The notes: generated by a model not told the origin, from the sequence alone. Counted from the stretch's first letter, positions 34,479 through 44,206 are shown. The stretch: DNA of 64,000 nt from SXVE01 sp036388895 (GCA_036388895.1 DASVQY010000020.1:95768-159767), one strand, 5' to 3'. Made by a program: numbers and translations.

Positions 34479-35216
34479 CTAACCCTCCTGCCCGGCAGCG
34501 AGAGGTTCTTGCCCTGCTACATATAAAATTCGAGTGCAGCTTTCGCAGGTGATGATTTCGTCGCCTTTTTTTACTTCCAATTGGCGCTGCGGACGGAGTT
34601 TCATAAAACAGGCGCTGCACGAGCCGTTTACTACTTCGGCGACGGCGATTCCGTCGCGGCTGCGCTGCGTCAGGCGGTTATAAACGGAAGCGAGCTGCGC
34701 CGGGAGCGTGACGAAAACTTCCTGCCGTTTTTTCGTTTCGGAGTCGTATTCTCCGCGATTTTTCTCCATTTCCTCGTCAAAATCTTTTAAGGCGGAGTCG
34801 CGGTTCGATTCGAGCGAGTTTATTTCTTCGGCGCGATCTTGCAGAACTTTTTCGACTTCTTCGAGAGCGGTCATTTTTTCCAGGATTTGAGCTTCAAAGC
34901 CGTTGATTTGCTTTTGCAGAGCGTCGGTTTCGCGCATCGCGGTTTCGTATTCTTTTTGATTTTGCGCGTGCTTCAAATTGCGGTTGGCTCGTTCGAGATA
35001 AGTTTTATTGTCGGCGATCTGTTTTTCCAAATCAGCACGTTCGCCTTGGATTTTGTCTCGGTTCGCCTGAATTTCGCGAATTGAAGAGGCGTGCCGCTCA
35101 AACTCCTGTTCGATGCCGGCACGCCTTTCTTTTGCACTATCAAGTATTTTTTTCAATCGGCGAATATTGGTGTCCGTTTTCTGCAGTTCGATCAGCTTCT
35201 CTAATTCTACCTTCAC
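34479..35216 (-). CDS. Coiled-coil protein with C-terminal C4 zinc ribbon (CT398/DUF164 type)
   Basis: 245 residues. A long alpha-helical coiled coil covers residues about 1-180 (LEKLIELQKTDTNIRRLKKI and heptads rich in Glu, Lys and Arg). The C-terminal zinc ribbon has two CxxC pairs: NGSCSACFMKLRPQ and IITCESCTRILY. This matches the zf-RING_7/CT398 family. Family members elsewhere interact with sigma54 or flagellar components or act near nucleic acids, but no role is proven here. It stands alone between the restriction relic and an unknown gene. Confidence 0.85.
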   Translation of the reverse strand: MKVELEKLIELQKTDTNIRRLKKILDSAKERRAGIEQEFERHASSIREIQANRDKIQGERADLEKQIADNKTYLERANRNLKHAQNQKEYETAMRETDALQKQINGFEAQILEKMTALEEVEKVLQDRAEEINSLESNRDSALKDFDEEMEKNRGEYDSETKKRQEVFVTLPAQLASVYNRLTQRSRDGIAVAEVVNGSCSACFMKLRPQRQLEVKKGDEIITCESCTRILYVAGQEPLAAGQEG

Positions 35217-35306
35217 TTCGGTGCGTTCTCCTGTAAAAACAACTTTATATATTAAAGTTTATCTTAACTCACAAACGCGAAAAAGAGAAAGGCTGCTCGT
35301 TTCGTA

Positions 35307-35813
35307 TTAATTCGCGCCGAGAAAAATGCGGTAATGCTCGTTCAGGTGAATCGAATTAAACAAAGCTCGCGAGCCGTCTTTGGCGACAAACCAGCTCGGC
35401 ACGCCGTTTAAATTTATCAAAAGAAGCTCGGCGTTATGTTTTGCCAAACCGAAATGCGTCAGCCGCGCCGCCGCCAGCGCACCGCCGCGCATAAATCCGT
35501 CGTTCGGCGTGCGCGTCCAACCCGCTTCGATTGTCAGACATCTCACTCCGCGACGAAGACGTAGAAGCGAACCGACCATTGTCGCACCGGAAAGAGAGAA
35601 ACGATGCGGATTTTCATTTTCAATCGTGTTCTGCGAATCGTTTCCGGCAATTTCGAGCATTGAACCGAACAGCCATTGAACGCTCGTCTGCCGAATCGCG
35701 TCGTTCATCGCTTTGAGCGTAATGTAATCGGCGACATCGCCGCGATTGTCGGCTTTGGCTTTGGCGAGTGCGCTCTCGAGCATTCCAGCCCAAACTTGGT
35801 CGAGTTCGTTCAT
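35307..35813 (-). CDS. Conserved-looking protein of unknown function
   Basis: 168 residues, no signal peptide or membrane segment. Visible features: an N-terminal helical part (LDQVWAGMLESALAKAKADN), a mid region GATMVGSLLRLRRGVRCLTI and EAGWTRTPNDGFMRGGALAA, and an Ile/Leu-rich end (ELLLINLNGVPSWFVAKDGS). Codon use and composition are typical of the neighbours, so it is very probably a real gene. I do not recognise the family. Confidence 0.65.
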   Translation of the reverse strand: MNELDQVWAGMLESALAKAKADNRGDVADYITLKAMNDAIRQTSVQWLFGSMLEIAGNDSQNTIENENPHRFSLSGATMVGSLLRLRRGVRCLTIEAGWTRTPNDGFMRGGALAAARLTHFGLAKHNAELLLINLNGVPSWFVAKDGSRALFNSIHLNEHYRIFLGAN

Positions 35814-35875
35814 AGATTTCGAGCATAAAACCGTAGCGCGATAAATGCAATTTCGTGTTATTATTTACTCTTTCA

Positions 35876-35963
35876 AATTGTGAACGGCGAATCGCGAGCG
35901 ATAAATGGCAAATTTAAAGGCTATTTTCTTTCATTCATCGTTCATAATTTATCATTCACAATT
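35876..35963. repeat. Word-built inverted repeat (GTGAAT/ATTCAC family) before the TPR gene
   Basis: aattgtgaa at 35876-35884 pairs with ttcacaatt at 35955-35963. The interior (gcgagcgataaatggcaaa against tttctttcattcatcgttca and ataatttatc) pairs loosely. The outer nine bases are identical to the outer arm of the repeat at 19317-19374. It ends 14 bp upstream of the ATG at 35978. Confidence 0.55.
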
Positions 35964-35977
35964 ATCATGAAGTTGTT

Positions 35978-38900
35978 ATGAGAAATTTTGCAGTTCTAAT
36001 CGTCTTGATTTCGTTTTCGTTTACGGCTTTCGCTCAAAAGCCTAAATCGGAAAAAAAGCCCGCCTCCGGTTCAAAGTTCGTGAAAACAGCCGCAAATGTC
36101 GGCAATGAAAAGGATGAATTCGATAAAGCCGTTGCGGCGGAAAACGCCGTCGAGCGAATTTCCGCCTTACAAAAATTCATCGCCAATTTTCCGAATTCAA
36201 ACGAAAAAAGCAGGGCGCAGGAACTGATTGTTACCGCGCGAGCCGCAATCGGCGACGAAAAACTTCGTCTAAGCGAAACCGAAAGCGGCGTCGAACTGTT
36301 CAAATTAGCCGTCAAGGAAGCGCCGGAGACGATTTCCGACAAATTTTTCAGTGAAATTCTGATTCAATTTCCGACCAATCTTTTCTGGCGCGGGCAAAAA
36401 GAAGCGGCGTTTGAAATCGCCCGAATGATTGAAAACAAAGCCGAAAACAACGCCAAACAGCTTCTCGGTCTGGCAACCTTTTACATCGGCATCGAAAACG
36501 CCGCCGAAGCCGAGCGTCTGGCAAACAAAGCCCTCGCGCTCGACGCGAATCTGCCCGCCGCGTATCAAACTCTAGCGCTTGCTCACAGAGTTAATTTCCA
36601 GCTCGAAGAATCGGCAAAATCTTACGCGAAAGCGCTCGAACTCGAACCGGAATCAATCGTTTCCAAACGAAGCCTGGCGGATATGAAGCGCGCCGTCGGA
36701 AAACCCGAGGAATCAGTCGCGCTTTATCGTGAAATCCTGGCAAAAGACGAAACGGACAATCTCGCCCGAGCCGGCTTGTCGCTCGCTTTGTTCGACGCGG
36801 GAAAACGCGCCGAAGCCGAAAGCGAAATGGCAAAAGCGCTCGCCGCAAATCCGAACAATTTGCCGCTGCTCGTCGGCGCTGCGTATTGGTATGCGGCGAA
36901 TAACGACGGAGAAAAAGCCGTAGAACTAGCGAGCAAAGCCGTCGAAATCGAACCGCGCTACACCTGGGCGCACATCGCCCTCGCGCGCGGTTATATACAG
37001 CAAAAACGACCGCTCGAAGCCGAACGAACGCTTCTCGCCGCTCGTCAGCACGGAAATTTTCCGACGCTCGATTACGAATTGGCGGCGGCGCGCGCCGCTG
37101 CGGGTTTTTATCGCGAAGCAACGGATATTCTGCGGAAGAATTTTTCGGTTAAAGGCGATGCGGTCGAAACGCGTCTCGGCGGGCGGCTTTCAAAAGAAGC
37201 GAAAAATTTCATAGAACTTCTCGACCTCGAACGACGCGCCAGTATTTTTCAATTTTCGTCGGCTGACACGGCGGAAACGGCGGAAAAATTAAAAGCGCTT
37301 CTCGATTTCAATCAAAAACTCGAAGCCGCCAACATGGACGAAACGGAAATAGCGCGGGCGGCTGACGAATTCGTCAAAGGCGATGACCGTATGAAGATAC
37401 ACCGCCAACTGTTTGTCGCAAATCGTCTTTTGCAGGCGGACAAATCTTTGTCGAAGGCTCTGGAACTGACCGAAGCCGCGGTCGGAAAAACCGATACCGC
37501 GCTCGAAGTTCCGAACGCTTCGGCAGCGGTTCTGGCGGATGAGCTTTACGAGAGCCGAACGCTCGCCGCGACCAGAAATCAGCTTATACTCGTTCCCGAA
37601 ATTCCGCGTCAGACGCTTTCGGCGATTCTGCGCGGTCGAATAGAAGAAATCAGCGGCTGGACGCTTTTCCGGCAGAACAAGCCCGCCGATGCGGTCATTC
37701 GTCTGAAACGCGCCGTCAGCGTTTTGCCCGAAAAAAGCGCTTGGTGGCATTCGAGTATGTGGCGTCTCGGCGCATCGCTCGAGGCGGACGGCAAAGATAA
37801 AGAAGCGCTCGACGCTTACATCAAAGGTTTTCCGAAAGAATCTTTCGACAGCGTAAAATACTCGGTTATCGAATCGCTTTATCAGAAGGTTCACGGCAAT
37901 ACGGAAGGTTTGGAAAGCGCTTTGAATTCAAATTTCAGCGCTTCACTGATCGTCGCCAAGGACGCAAAACCAATCGTCCAGACGCGGCAAATTGCTGAAA
38001 GAGTCAATCCGAAAACAGAAAGTTCGCCGGCACTGATTGATTCTAAAGTCGTTCCCGAAAGCATTCCGTCGAACAGAATCGCGTCTCAGACGCCCGGAAG
38101 AACAAGGTTTCCGAGAGGCGTTCCGGTAAAAATCGAAACCGAAAAACCGTCGGAAACAGCAACAGCAGTTTCACTCCCGGTTAAAACCGAAGAAAAATTG
38201 AACGTTGAAACAGAAAAAACGGCTCCGGCGGTTGCACTTTCTTCGGAAAACAAACCGATTCCCGATGCGGAAAAAACAGTTCCGACAGAAGAAAAATCTA
38301 TTCCGATAACAGAAAAATCTATTTCTTCCGAGGAAAAACCGACTGTTGCTGAAGAAAAAACCGCATCTGAAGCAAAAAAAGCGATTGACGAAAAATCTAC
38401 GGATGAAGAAAAAAAGATAATTAATGAAAAAACAACGAACGAAGAAAAGAAAATTGTCGAAGAAAAACCGGTAAATGAAGAAAAAACGACCGAAGAAAAA
38501 GCCGTAACGAACGAAGAAAAGTCGAAGCCCGCTGAAAGCAACCCGGAAGTCGTCGAGAAAAAACCGGAAATTGTCGAAGAAAAGCCCGAAAGAGTTAAGG
38601 AAACTCCGACCTTAAACATTCAAAATTCGACTGTGCCGGGAAGCAAACCGGCGGTTGAAAACGTTGAAAAAACGAATACGACCGTATCAGAAGAAGTAAA
38701 AGCCGACACGGAACAACCCGTAATTTATAAAAATCATTACCCTCCGTCACCAAAAACGCTCACCGAACGCAAAGCAATCAATAACCAAAAGAGTTCGAGC
38801 GAAAAAAGCGCCCCGGCGAAAAAAGCCGACACTCAAACAAACACGCCGAAACAGCTTTTTGAACCGGTCGTTATAACCGTTCCCAAAACCGATGCCGGGA

Positions 38901-39421
38901 AATCGCCTGCTTCCGAAACAACGGTTGACACAAAAAAATTCGTTCAGCAAAACAATTCGAAAAATGAAAATCCCGAAACTGCTGCGACGGATAAACAAAA
39001 GACGGAAGAAAAATCCCGAGCGGTTGATTTAAACGAAACACCTTTAATTGAAAAAGCCGCCGATGAAAATAAATCGTCTGCGCCGTCGAGACCACGCGTC
39101 ATTGTTACAGATAAAACTCCCTCGGCATCAGCGACAACTCCGCAGTGCACGATTGAAGTCGGGCAGGAAAATATTTCATTGTTAGGCGGCGGCGGAAGTC
39201 TCGGAATCCTCGTCGGCTATAAAGGCGAAGGCGATTTAAAGCAGTTAAAAGGCGTTTCGGAAAGCCCGGATGATATTGAAGTGATACACGATTCGGAAGT
39301 CGGCGCAATCGCCGGTCGCGCTTTTTTCATCGTGAAATCAATCAACACCGTTAAAGGCAGTTACAAAGTCACTTTCGAAGCGCCCTGCGGAAAAAAAGAA
39401 ATCACTATCAAAGTTCGTTAA
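35978..39421 (+). CDS. Large exported TPR protein with Glu/Lys-rich linker and C-terminal beta domain
   Basis: 1147 residues. Signal peptide FAVLIVLISFSFTAFAQ. Residues about 140-400 are tetratricopeptide repeats (AAEAERLANKALALDANLPA, ESAKSYAKALELEPESI, EKAVELASKAVEIEPRY). A helical region to about 680 follows. Then comes a low-complexity linker of about 370 residues built on EEK/NEEK/VEEKP units (densest at about 770-880). The last ~90 residues (QCTIEVGQENISLLGGGGSL, VKSINTVKGSYKVTFEAPCG) form a compact beta domain with two Cys. It probably spans or scaffolds the periplasm. It converges on the polysaccharide locus. Confidence 0.85.
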   Translation: MRNFAVLIVLISFSFTAFAQKPKSEKKPASGSKFVKTAANVGNEKDEFDKAVAAENAVERISALQKFIANFPNSNEKSRAQELIVTARAAIGDEKLRLSETESGVELFKLAVKEAPETISDKFFSEILIQFPTNLFWRGQKEAAFEIARMIENKAENNAKQLLGLATFYIGIENAAEAERLANKALALDANLPAAYQTLALAHRVNFQLEESAKSYAKALELEPESIVSKRSLADMKRAVGKPEESVALYREILAKDETDNLARAGLSLALFDAGKRAEAESEMAKALAANPNNLPLLVGAAYWYAANNDGEKAVELASKAVEIEPRYTWAHIALARGYIQQKRPLEAERTLLAARQHGNFPTLDYELAAARAAAGFYREATDILRKNFSVKGDAVETRLGGRLSKEAKNFIELLDLERRASIFQFSSADTAETAEKLKALLDFNQKLEAANMDETEIARAADEFVKGDDRMKIHRQLFVANRLLQADKSLSKALELTEAAVGKTDTALEVPNASAAVLADELYESRTLAATRNQLILVPEIPRQTLSAILRGRIEEISGWTLFRQNKPADAVIRLKRAVSVLPEKSAWWHSSMWRLGASLEADGKDKEALDAYIKGFPKESFDSVKYSVIESLYQKVHGNTEGLESALNSNFSASLIVAKDAKPIVQTRQIAERVNPKTESSPALIDSKVVPESIPSNRIASQTPGRTRFPRGVPVKIETEKPSETATAVSLPVKTEEKLNVETEKTAPAVALSSENKPIPDAEKTVPTEEKSIPITEKSISSEEKPTVAEEKTASEAKKAIDEKSTDEEKKIINEKTTNEEKKIVEEKPVNEEKTTEEKAVTNEEKSKPAESNPEVVEKKPEIVEEKPERVKETPTLNIQNSTVPGSKPAVENVEKTNTTVSEEVKADTEQPVIYKNHYPPSPKTLTERKAINNQKSSSEKSAPAKKADTQTNTPKQLFEPVVITVPKTDAGKSPASETTVDTKKFVQQNNSKNENPETAATDKQKTEEKSRAVDLNETPLIEKAADENKSSAPSRPRVIVTDKTPSASATTPQCTIEVGQENISLLGGGGSLGILVGYKGEGDLKQLKGVSESPDDIEVIHDSEVGAIAGRAFFIVKSINTVKGSYKVTFEAPCGKKEITIKVR

Positions 39422-39502
39422 ACCGGAATACGAAGATTTAAATACGACGAGCGGAAATAGTTTGAATATAAGGCGTTTTCCTTAAAAACGCGTCTCGGCA
39501 AT

Positions 39503-40894
39503 CTACGATTTTTTGCGCTCGGTTTTCCAGTTCGGAATAAAAATCGTCGCAATCACAACTAAAATCAAAAAGAAGAAAGCATTTGCCGGCGTGCGCAGCG
39601 GAAAATCGAAAAAACTGTGAATCAGTATTCCCAAACAACCCGCCAACGCGCCCCGCGCCGCCGCTTTCCTGTAAGCGCTTTCTGTCGCTTCGATTGCGGA
39701 CAAGCTGTTTTTGAACAATAAATAAATAAACGCCGCAACGCAGGCGCAACCGACGATTCCGGCGTCGGCTAAAATTTGCAAATATTCGTTATGCGCTTGT
39801 TCGACGCGGAAAGTTCCGCTCCATGTGTCATATTTCGTAAAAGCGACGCCGAACGCGTTCAGCCCGGCTCCGAGAATCGGGTGGTCGAGAAAAATCTTCA
39901 AAGCGACGCTCCAAAAATGCGTTCTGCCGCTGCTGACATCCTCCGTGCTCGTTAAACCGACGCCGCGTAAAAGACTCTGATCGCCGCCGAGCATCAAAAC
40001 CGCGCCGAACAACCCGCCAAGCAGAGCGAGAACGCCCGCAAGCAATGCGAATTTACTTTTGTTGCCGCCGAGCGCGCTCGACTCGTCTTTTTTCAAAAGT
40101 CGGGGGATTACGATAAATCCGATGACGGCGAAAAAACTTAAAATCCCGCCGCGCGAGCTGGTCAGAATCAAAGCGATGCCCATAATCAAAGCGGCGATTA
40201 TCAGCAGCATATTTTTATCCTTCTTAACGCCTTTTCCGAAAAGAAGCCCCAGAGTTAAACCGAGCGTCATATTCATAAAAGCGGCAAAGTGATGCTGATT
40301 GACAAATGACGCGAAAGGAATAGCCTGCGGCGTAGGTCGCAACCCGTATATCGCGTCCGGGTTGGCGAGACGCTGAAGAATGCCGAAAAAAGCCATTACC
40401 GCGCCGAAGATGATTACGGTCAGCACAATTTTTTGAAGTCGTTTTTGATTGTTGATAAAAGTTAGCGCGGCAGCAAAAAACACCAAATAAACCAATAATT
40501 GAATAATGAAAAAACGCGTCGAATAAGGATCGAGCGAAAGAGAGTTAACCGCCGGAAAAGCTATCAAATCCGAAAAATCGCGGCTTCGAAGTGGCAGAAG
40601 CTGAATAAGCCCGATAACGATCAAACCGAGCAAAGGAAGCTGCAAAAAACTGGAATTAAACCGGAATTCTTTCGCGATAAAGGCTTCGATGATCCAAAAG
40701 ATTGTTATCGCGCCGCAGACAAAAGTCAAAAGACCGAGAGCCCAGGCGTCAACGCCGCCGTAAGCGACACCGGAGAAAACCGGAATCGCGCAAATCAAGA
40801 AAAAAATCAATCCGGTCAGCCGCGACGGCGTTCTTTCGATTAAGGCTTCCTCAAACCACTGCGAACGTTGATTTTGTGTAGCGTTTCTTTCCAT
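39503..40894 (-). CDS. O-antigen ligase/polymerase (Wzy/WaaL-like) membrane protein
   Basis: 463 residues with about 12 hydrophobic helices. The Wzy_C region is recognisable: SSGRTHFWSVALKIFLDHPI, LGAGLNAFGVAFTKYDT, then FRVEQAHNEYLQILADAGIV with the conserved His-Asn-Glu-Tyr. It joins glycan repeat units or attaches glycan chains in the outer leaflet of the inner membrane. It follows the TPR gene after 8 bp, and the pair resembles the Wzy plus TPR arrangement of EPS operons. The last gene of the locus in this direction. Confidence 0.88.
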   Translation of the reverse strand: MERNATQNQRSQWFEEALIERTPSRLTGLIFFLICAIPVFSGVAYGGVDAWALGLLTFVCGAITIFWIIEAFIAKEFRFNSSFLQLPLLGLIVIGLIQLLPLRSRDFSDLIAFPAVNSLSLDPYSTRFFIIQLLVYLVFFAAALTFINNQKRLQKIVLTVIIFGAVMAFFGILQRLANPDAIYGLRPTPQAIPFASFVNQHHFAAFMNMTLGLTLGLLFGKGVKKDKNMLLIIAALIMGIALILTSSRGGILSFFAVIGFIVIPRLLKKDESSALGGNKSKFALLAGVLALLGGLFGAVLMLGGDQSLLRGVGLTSTEDVSSGRTHFWSVALKIFLDHPILGAGLNAFGVAFTKYDTWSGTFRVEQAHNEYLQILADAGIVGCACVAAFIYLLFKNSLSAIEATESAYRKAAARGALAGCLGILIHSFFDFPLRTPANAFFFLILVVIATIFIPNWKTERKKS

Positions 40895-40902
40895 TATAAA
40901 CT

Positions 40903-42183
40903 TTACTGAAAGTTCGGCGTCAGCTTAAAATCATCGAACCAGACTTTTCCGGTAATCGGACAGATCCCGCTCTGGCAAGTTTCTCGTGCTAGCCTGACAA
41001 CAACGGCTTCGACCGTTTTCGGAACGGTAAAAACAATAGAGCCGTTCGTCCAATCGGCGATGCCGGAAATCGCCGCGCTCGAACTCAAAACTTTTCCGTC
41101 GGCTGCGTCCGCTATTTCCCACTTGAGTCCGGCGGAAGTTTTTAGTTCCGATTTATAAGCAAACGAAAGCTTGTAGCTTTTTTCGGGGGCGACCGTAACT
41201 GTCTGCGACACCTGGCGAAAACCTTTGCCGTCGGTCGAATTAAAAATTAAAAACAGGCTTCGTTCGCCGCTCCGCTTGCTTTGGTTGTCAAGCCCGATTT
41301 GCGGCTGATTGCCTTCGGGAATGCGCCATTCGTAAACGGTCGCATTATTCATTTTTATATCTTTTTCAAAATCCCCGTTGGCGATTTGTTCGGGCGCGGA
41401 ATCTTTCTCGTCGTCCGGTGAAATTTGCGCGGAAATCGTTTGCGCCGCTCGATATTTTTTCGCCGCAACGAATTCGTTTGCGAGTTCCTCGCCGTTTTTC
41501 GCTAAAACACTCGATTTCAAATCTGCCGGCAGCGCGTTCCAAATTTCAAACGCTTCGTCAAACTGTTTCTGCCGTGCCAGAAAAACAGCGAAAGCGGCAT
41601 TTGCCTCAGGCGAATCGCCGATTTCACGTCGCACACGCACGACATCGCCCTCGAAAATCTGCCAGATTGCAATGATTGCCGGGTTTGTTAATTTCGGATC
41701 GGATTTTATCGCGCTCCGAATCATTGCGAGAGCTTCTTCGGATTTTCCCTGTCGCAAAAGCGTATTTCCGAACGCCCATTGAACCTGTGCGTAATTCGGC
41801 GCGAGCTCAAGAGCTTTTCGCAAAGCCTTCTCCGCTCCGTCAGCGTCGCCCGAACGCTCGCGCGCTCCGCCGAGCGAGAGCCAGAAAAGATAATTGTCCG
41901 GCGAAAGCGCCGCCGCCTTTTCGTACTCTTCCAGAGATTTTTGTAAATCTTCGGGCAAAAATGTTTTTTCGAGCAGAACCGCGGCAATTTGGTGAGTTTG
42001 CGGATCGTCGGGCGCGCTTGCTATGGCAAGGGCGGCGACTTCCTTGTGGTCAGCCTGCGCTGAAACGGCGTTCGCCAGGCTCCACTTGGTAAATGCGAAC
42101 GCCGCTATTACGCAAATTAAAGCGGCGAGTGCTAAAATCAGGCGCGATGCGAGCGATTCGATTTTGACGGATTTAATTGACAT
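40903..42183 (-). CDS. Membrane-anchored TPR protein paired with the O-antigen ligase
   Basis: 426 residues. One N-terminal transmembrane helix (LILALAALICVIAAFAF), TPR repeats over about 40-220 (LQKSLEEYEKAAALSPDNYL, DGAEKALRKALELAPNYAQV), and a C-terminal beta-sandwich resembling a carbohydrate-binding module (about 270-426: FEKDIKMNNATVYEWRIPEG, GERSLFLIFNSTDGKGFRQV, GKVWFDDFKLTPNFQ). It probably helps polysaccharide length control or export. It is translated just before the ligase gene. Confidence 0.82.
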   Translation of the reverse strand: MSIKSVKIESLASRLILALAALICVIAAFAFTKWSLANAVSAQADHKEVAALAIASAPDDPQTHQIAAVLLEKTFLPEDLQKSLEEYEKAAALSPDNYLFWLSLGGARERSGDADGAEKALRKALELAPNYAQVQWAFGNTLLRQGKSEEALAMIRSAIKSDPKLTNPAIIAIWQIFEGDVVRVRREIGDSPEANAAFAVFLARQKQFDEAFEIWNALPADLKSSVLAKNGEELANEFVAAKKYRAAQTISAQISPDDEKDSAPEQIANGDFEKDIKMNNATVYEWRIPEGNQPQIGLDNQSKRSGERSLFLIFNSTDGKGFRQVSQTVTVAPEKSYKLSFAYKSELKTSAGLKWEIADAADGKVLSSSAAISGIADWTNGSIVFTVPKTVEAVVVRLARETCQSGICPITGKVWFDDFKLTPNFQ

Positions 42184-42249
42184 TTATTCAAATCAGTTTT
42201 TTATCGGCTTACAACGAAAATTAGAAAGTTTGAAAGCTGAATTTTACCT

Positions 42250-42335
42250 GCGAAACATAGGAATTACATGAAAAAGAAAATAAAACAAAAGATTTTAATT
42301 CCTTTTCGTTTGTTTCGCATATTTCGTCGGCAGTA
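42250..42335. repeat. Spacer copy of the CCTTTTCGTTTG repeat
   Basis: Within the 217-bp spacer, 42301-42328 repeats the right arm seen at 32316-32343 with 24 of 28 identical bases. The A-rich stretch before it (aaataaaacaaaagatttta) is partly complementary, giving a weak hairpin. Nothing else is visible in the spacer. Confidence 0.45.
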
Positions 42336-42400
42336 ATTTCCTTTCAAACAGTCTCTCAGCGAAAAAACGAAAAATATTTATTCTGATTTCATTGTTTTTC

Positions 42401-44206
42401 TTACTCAAAATCAACCGGCTCGATTTTCAATTGTGCTCGTTTCAGTTCGATTTCGGCATTTCGGCAAATTTCTTTTACTTCGTTCAATCTTTCCTGTGAA
42501 AGTCTGCGCGACGAGATAAGAATTTCGTGAACTTCCTTTTCGCGGCAAATTTCCGGCAAAGAACCGTTGCCGCCGAAAACGCGGAGCCCGTGAATGACTT
42601 TGTCTTTTTTCATCGGGTCGTCGTCAACAAACCCGATTGGATGATAATTCCATTCCGGGTTGTTTTTCAGTTCGCGCAGAACCATTTCGCCGCCGTCGCC
42701 CGCACCGTAAATCAAAACTTTCCGTCCGTCAGCCAGCGTCGGCTGCGGCAAAAACTGCCGGATCATCCGAAATGCCATACGACTGATTGAAACCGCAAAA
42801 AGCAGAATTATGGCGTCTAGAACGAAAACCGCGCGCGAAAAATATTGAAACCGATACAAAAATAAAATCGCCAGCACGCTCAGAATCGAACCGAGCGCGA
42901 CGGCTTTCGTAAACGTCACGAAATCGCCGATGCTCGTGTATCGCCAAAGCCCTCGATAAACGCCGACGACTAAAAAAGCGCTGAGTTTTAAAATTATCAA
43001 CAGCGGCAAGGTTTTGAGAAACAAATTCCAATTTTCCGTATCTTCGAACGAATCAAACAGAAAAACGTAAGCCGCGTAATAAGAAAGCGTGATCAAAAGC
43101 GCATCGAGAAAAACCTCGAAAATCCGGCGTTTGTAAGAAACGTTGACCAGAAACCCGAAAACAGCATTGTTCTTTTGCGCCAAGGCTTCGTCCTGCCGCT
43201 CGTAAACCTGAACTTTTGAAAGATAAACGCCGACGATGGTCAGAACTATAATAAAAATCAGAATTAAGGCGAAACTCTGCGTCATCGGAAGCCGCGCGAC
43301 GAGCAGCGAAAGCGTTCCGGCGACGACGGCGAAGGCGTAAAGCATCAAAACGGCGGCTCGTTCGGAAAGTCCGAGCGCGACTAATCGGTGCGATGTGTGA
43401 TCGCGCCCGCCCTGCGATGCCTTTCGCCCCCACATTTTTCTCAGTATTGTGACAAACGTCGTGTCGAAAATCGGCACGAACAAAATCAAAACCGGAACGG
43501 CGAGAATCGAAAAAACGCCGCGCGAACGTCCGCCGGTTTGATTGAGCAAAACCGAACTCGAAAGCAGAAATCCGACGAACATCGAACCGCAATCGCCCAT
43601 AAAAATTGACGCCGGATTAAAATTGTAAACTAAAAAACCGACGAGCGCGCCGACAAAAGCCGAAACCAGCAGAAGCTCCGGCGTGTGATTGTTCGCGCCA
43701 AACCCGATAGCCAGCGAAAACGCGCCGATAGCGGCGATTCCCGCCGCCAATCCGTCCATATTATCGAGGAGATTTATCGCATTTGTGATTCCGATCAGCC
43801 ATAAAACCGTTATCCAGATATCGAATAGTTCGTAACCGGTTAAAGGAAGATGCAGCCCTAACCCGATGACAACCGTCGCGCCGACGAGCTGTCCGACGAG
43901 TTTTTGGTAAGGTTTGACGTTGAGAAAATCGTCAATGAATCCGACCAGAAACAAAAACGAGCTGCCGCCCATTATTATCAGTGACTCTTTTGTTTTCGGA
44001 ACGAACAGCGCGTACATCAAAAGCGTTGACAAAAATATGGCGACGCCGCCGAACATCGCCGTCGGTTTTTTGTGCCAGCGATCCGATTTCGGTTTGGCGA
44101 CAAAGCCGCGACGCCGCGCGTATTCACGCACAAAATAAGTTAAAATTACAGCCGTAAAAAAACTGACTATCGTAACTATGAAAGGATTTGCTGGCATCTG
44201 GAACAT
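42401..44206 (-). CDS. WecA/MraY-type sugar-1-phosphate transferase fused to CapD/PglF-type N-terminal region
   Basis: 601 residues. The first ~340 form a polytopic GT4 undecaprenyl-phosphate sugar-1-P transferase: FLVGFIDDFLNVKPYQKLVG (Asp-Asp), NAINLLDNMDGLAAGIAAIG, GDCGSMFVGF and the cytoplasmic loop GGRDHTSHRLVALGLSE. The rest is four further helices and a Rossmann domain (KVLIYGAGDGGEMVLRELKN, IGFVDDDPMKKDKVIHGLRV). That equals the N-terminal half of CapD/FlaA1/PglF-type NDP-sugar dehydratases; the catalytic SDR part is absent. It should start lipid-linked repeat unit synthesis; the appended Rossmann part may bind nucleotide and regulate. Confidence 0.88.
   Translation of the reverse strand: MFQMPANPFIVTIVSFFTAVILTYFVREYARRRGFVAKPKSDRWHKKPTAMFGGVAIFLSTLLMYALFVPKTKESLIIMGGSSFLFLVGFIDDFLNVKPYQKLVGQLVGATVVIGLGLHLPLTGYELFDIWITVLWLIGITNAINLLDNMDGLAAGIAAIGAFSLAIGFGANNHTPELLLVSAFVGALVGFLVYNFNPASIFMGDCGSMFVGFLLSSSVLLNQTGGRSRGVFSILAVPVLILFVPIFDTTFVTILRKMWGRKASQGGRDHTSHRLVALGLSERAAVLMLYAFAVVAGTLSLLVARLPMTQSFALILIFIIVLTIVGVYLSKVQVYERQDEALAQKNNAVFGFLVNVSYKRRIFEVFLDALLITLSYYAAYVFLFDSFEDTENWNLFLKTLPLLIILKLSAFLVVGVYRGLWRYTSIGDFVTFTKAVALGSILSVLAILFLYRFQYFSRAVFVLDAIILLFAVSISRMAFRMIRQFLPQPTLADGRKVLIYGAGDGGEMVLRELKNNPEWNYHPIGFVDDDPMKKDKVIHGLRVFGGNGSLPEICREKEVHEILISSRRLSQERLNEVKEICRNAEIELKRAQLKIEPVDFE

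Noticed and set aside
38086..38619. 177-codon minus-strand frame rich in Ser and Phe
   Set aside because: Antisense shadow of the EEK linker of the TPR protein.
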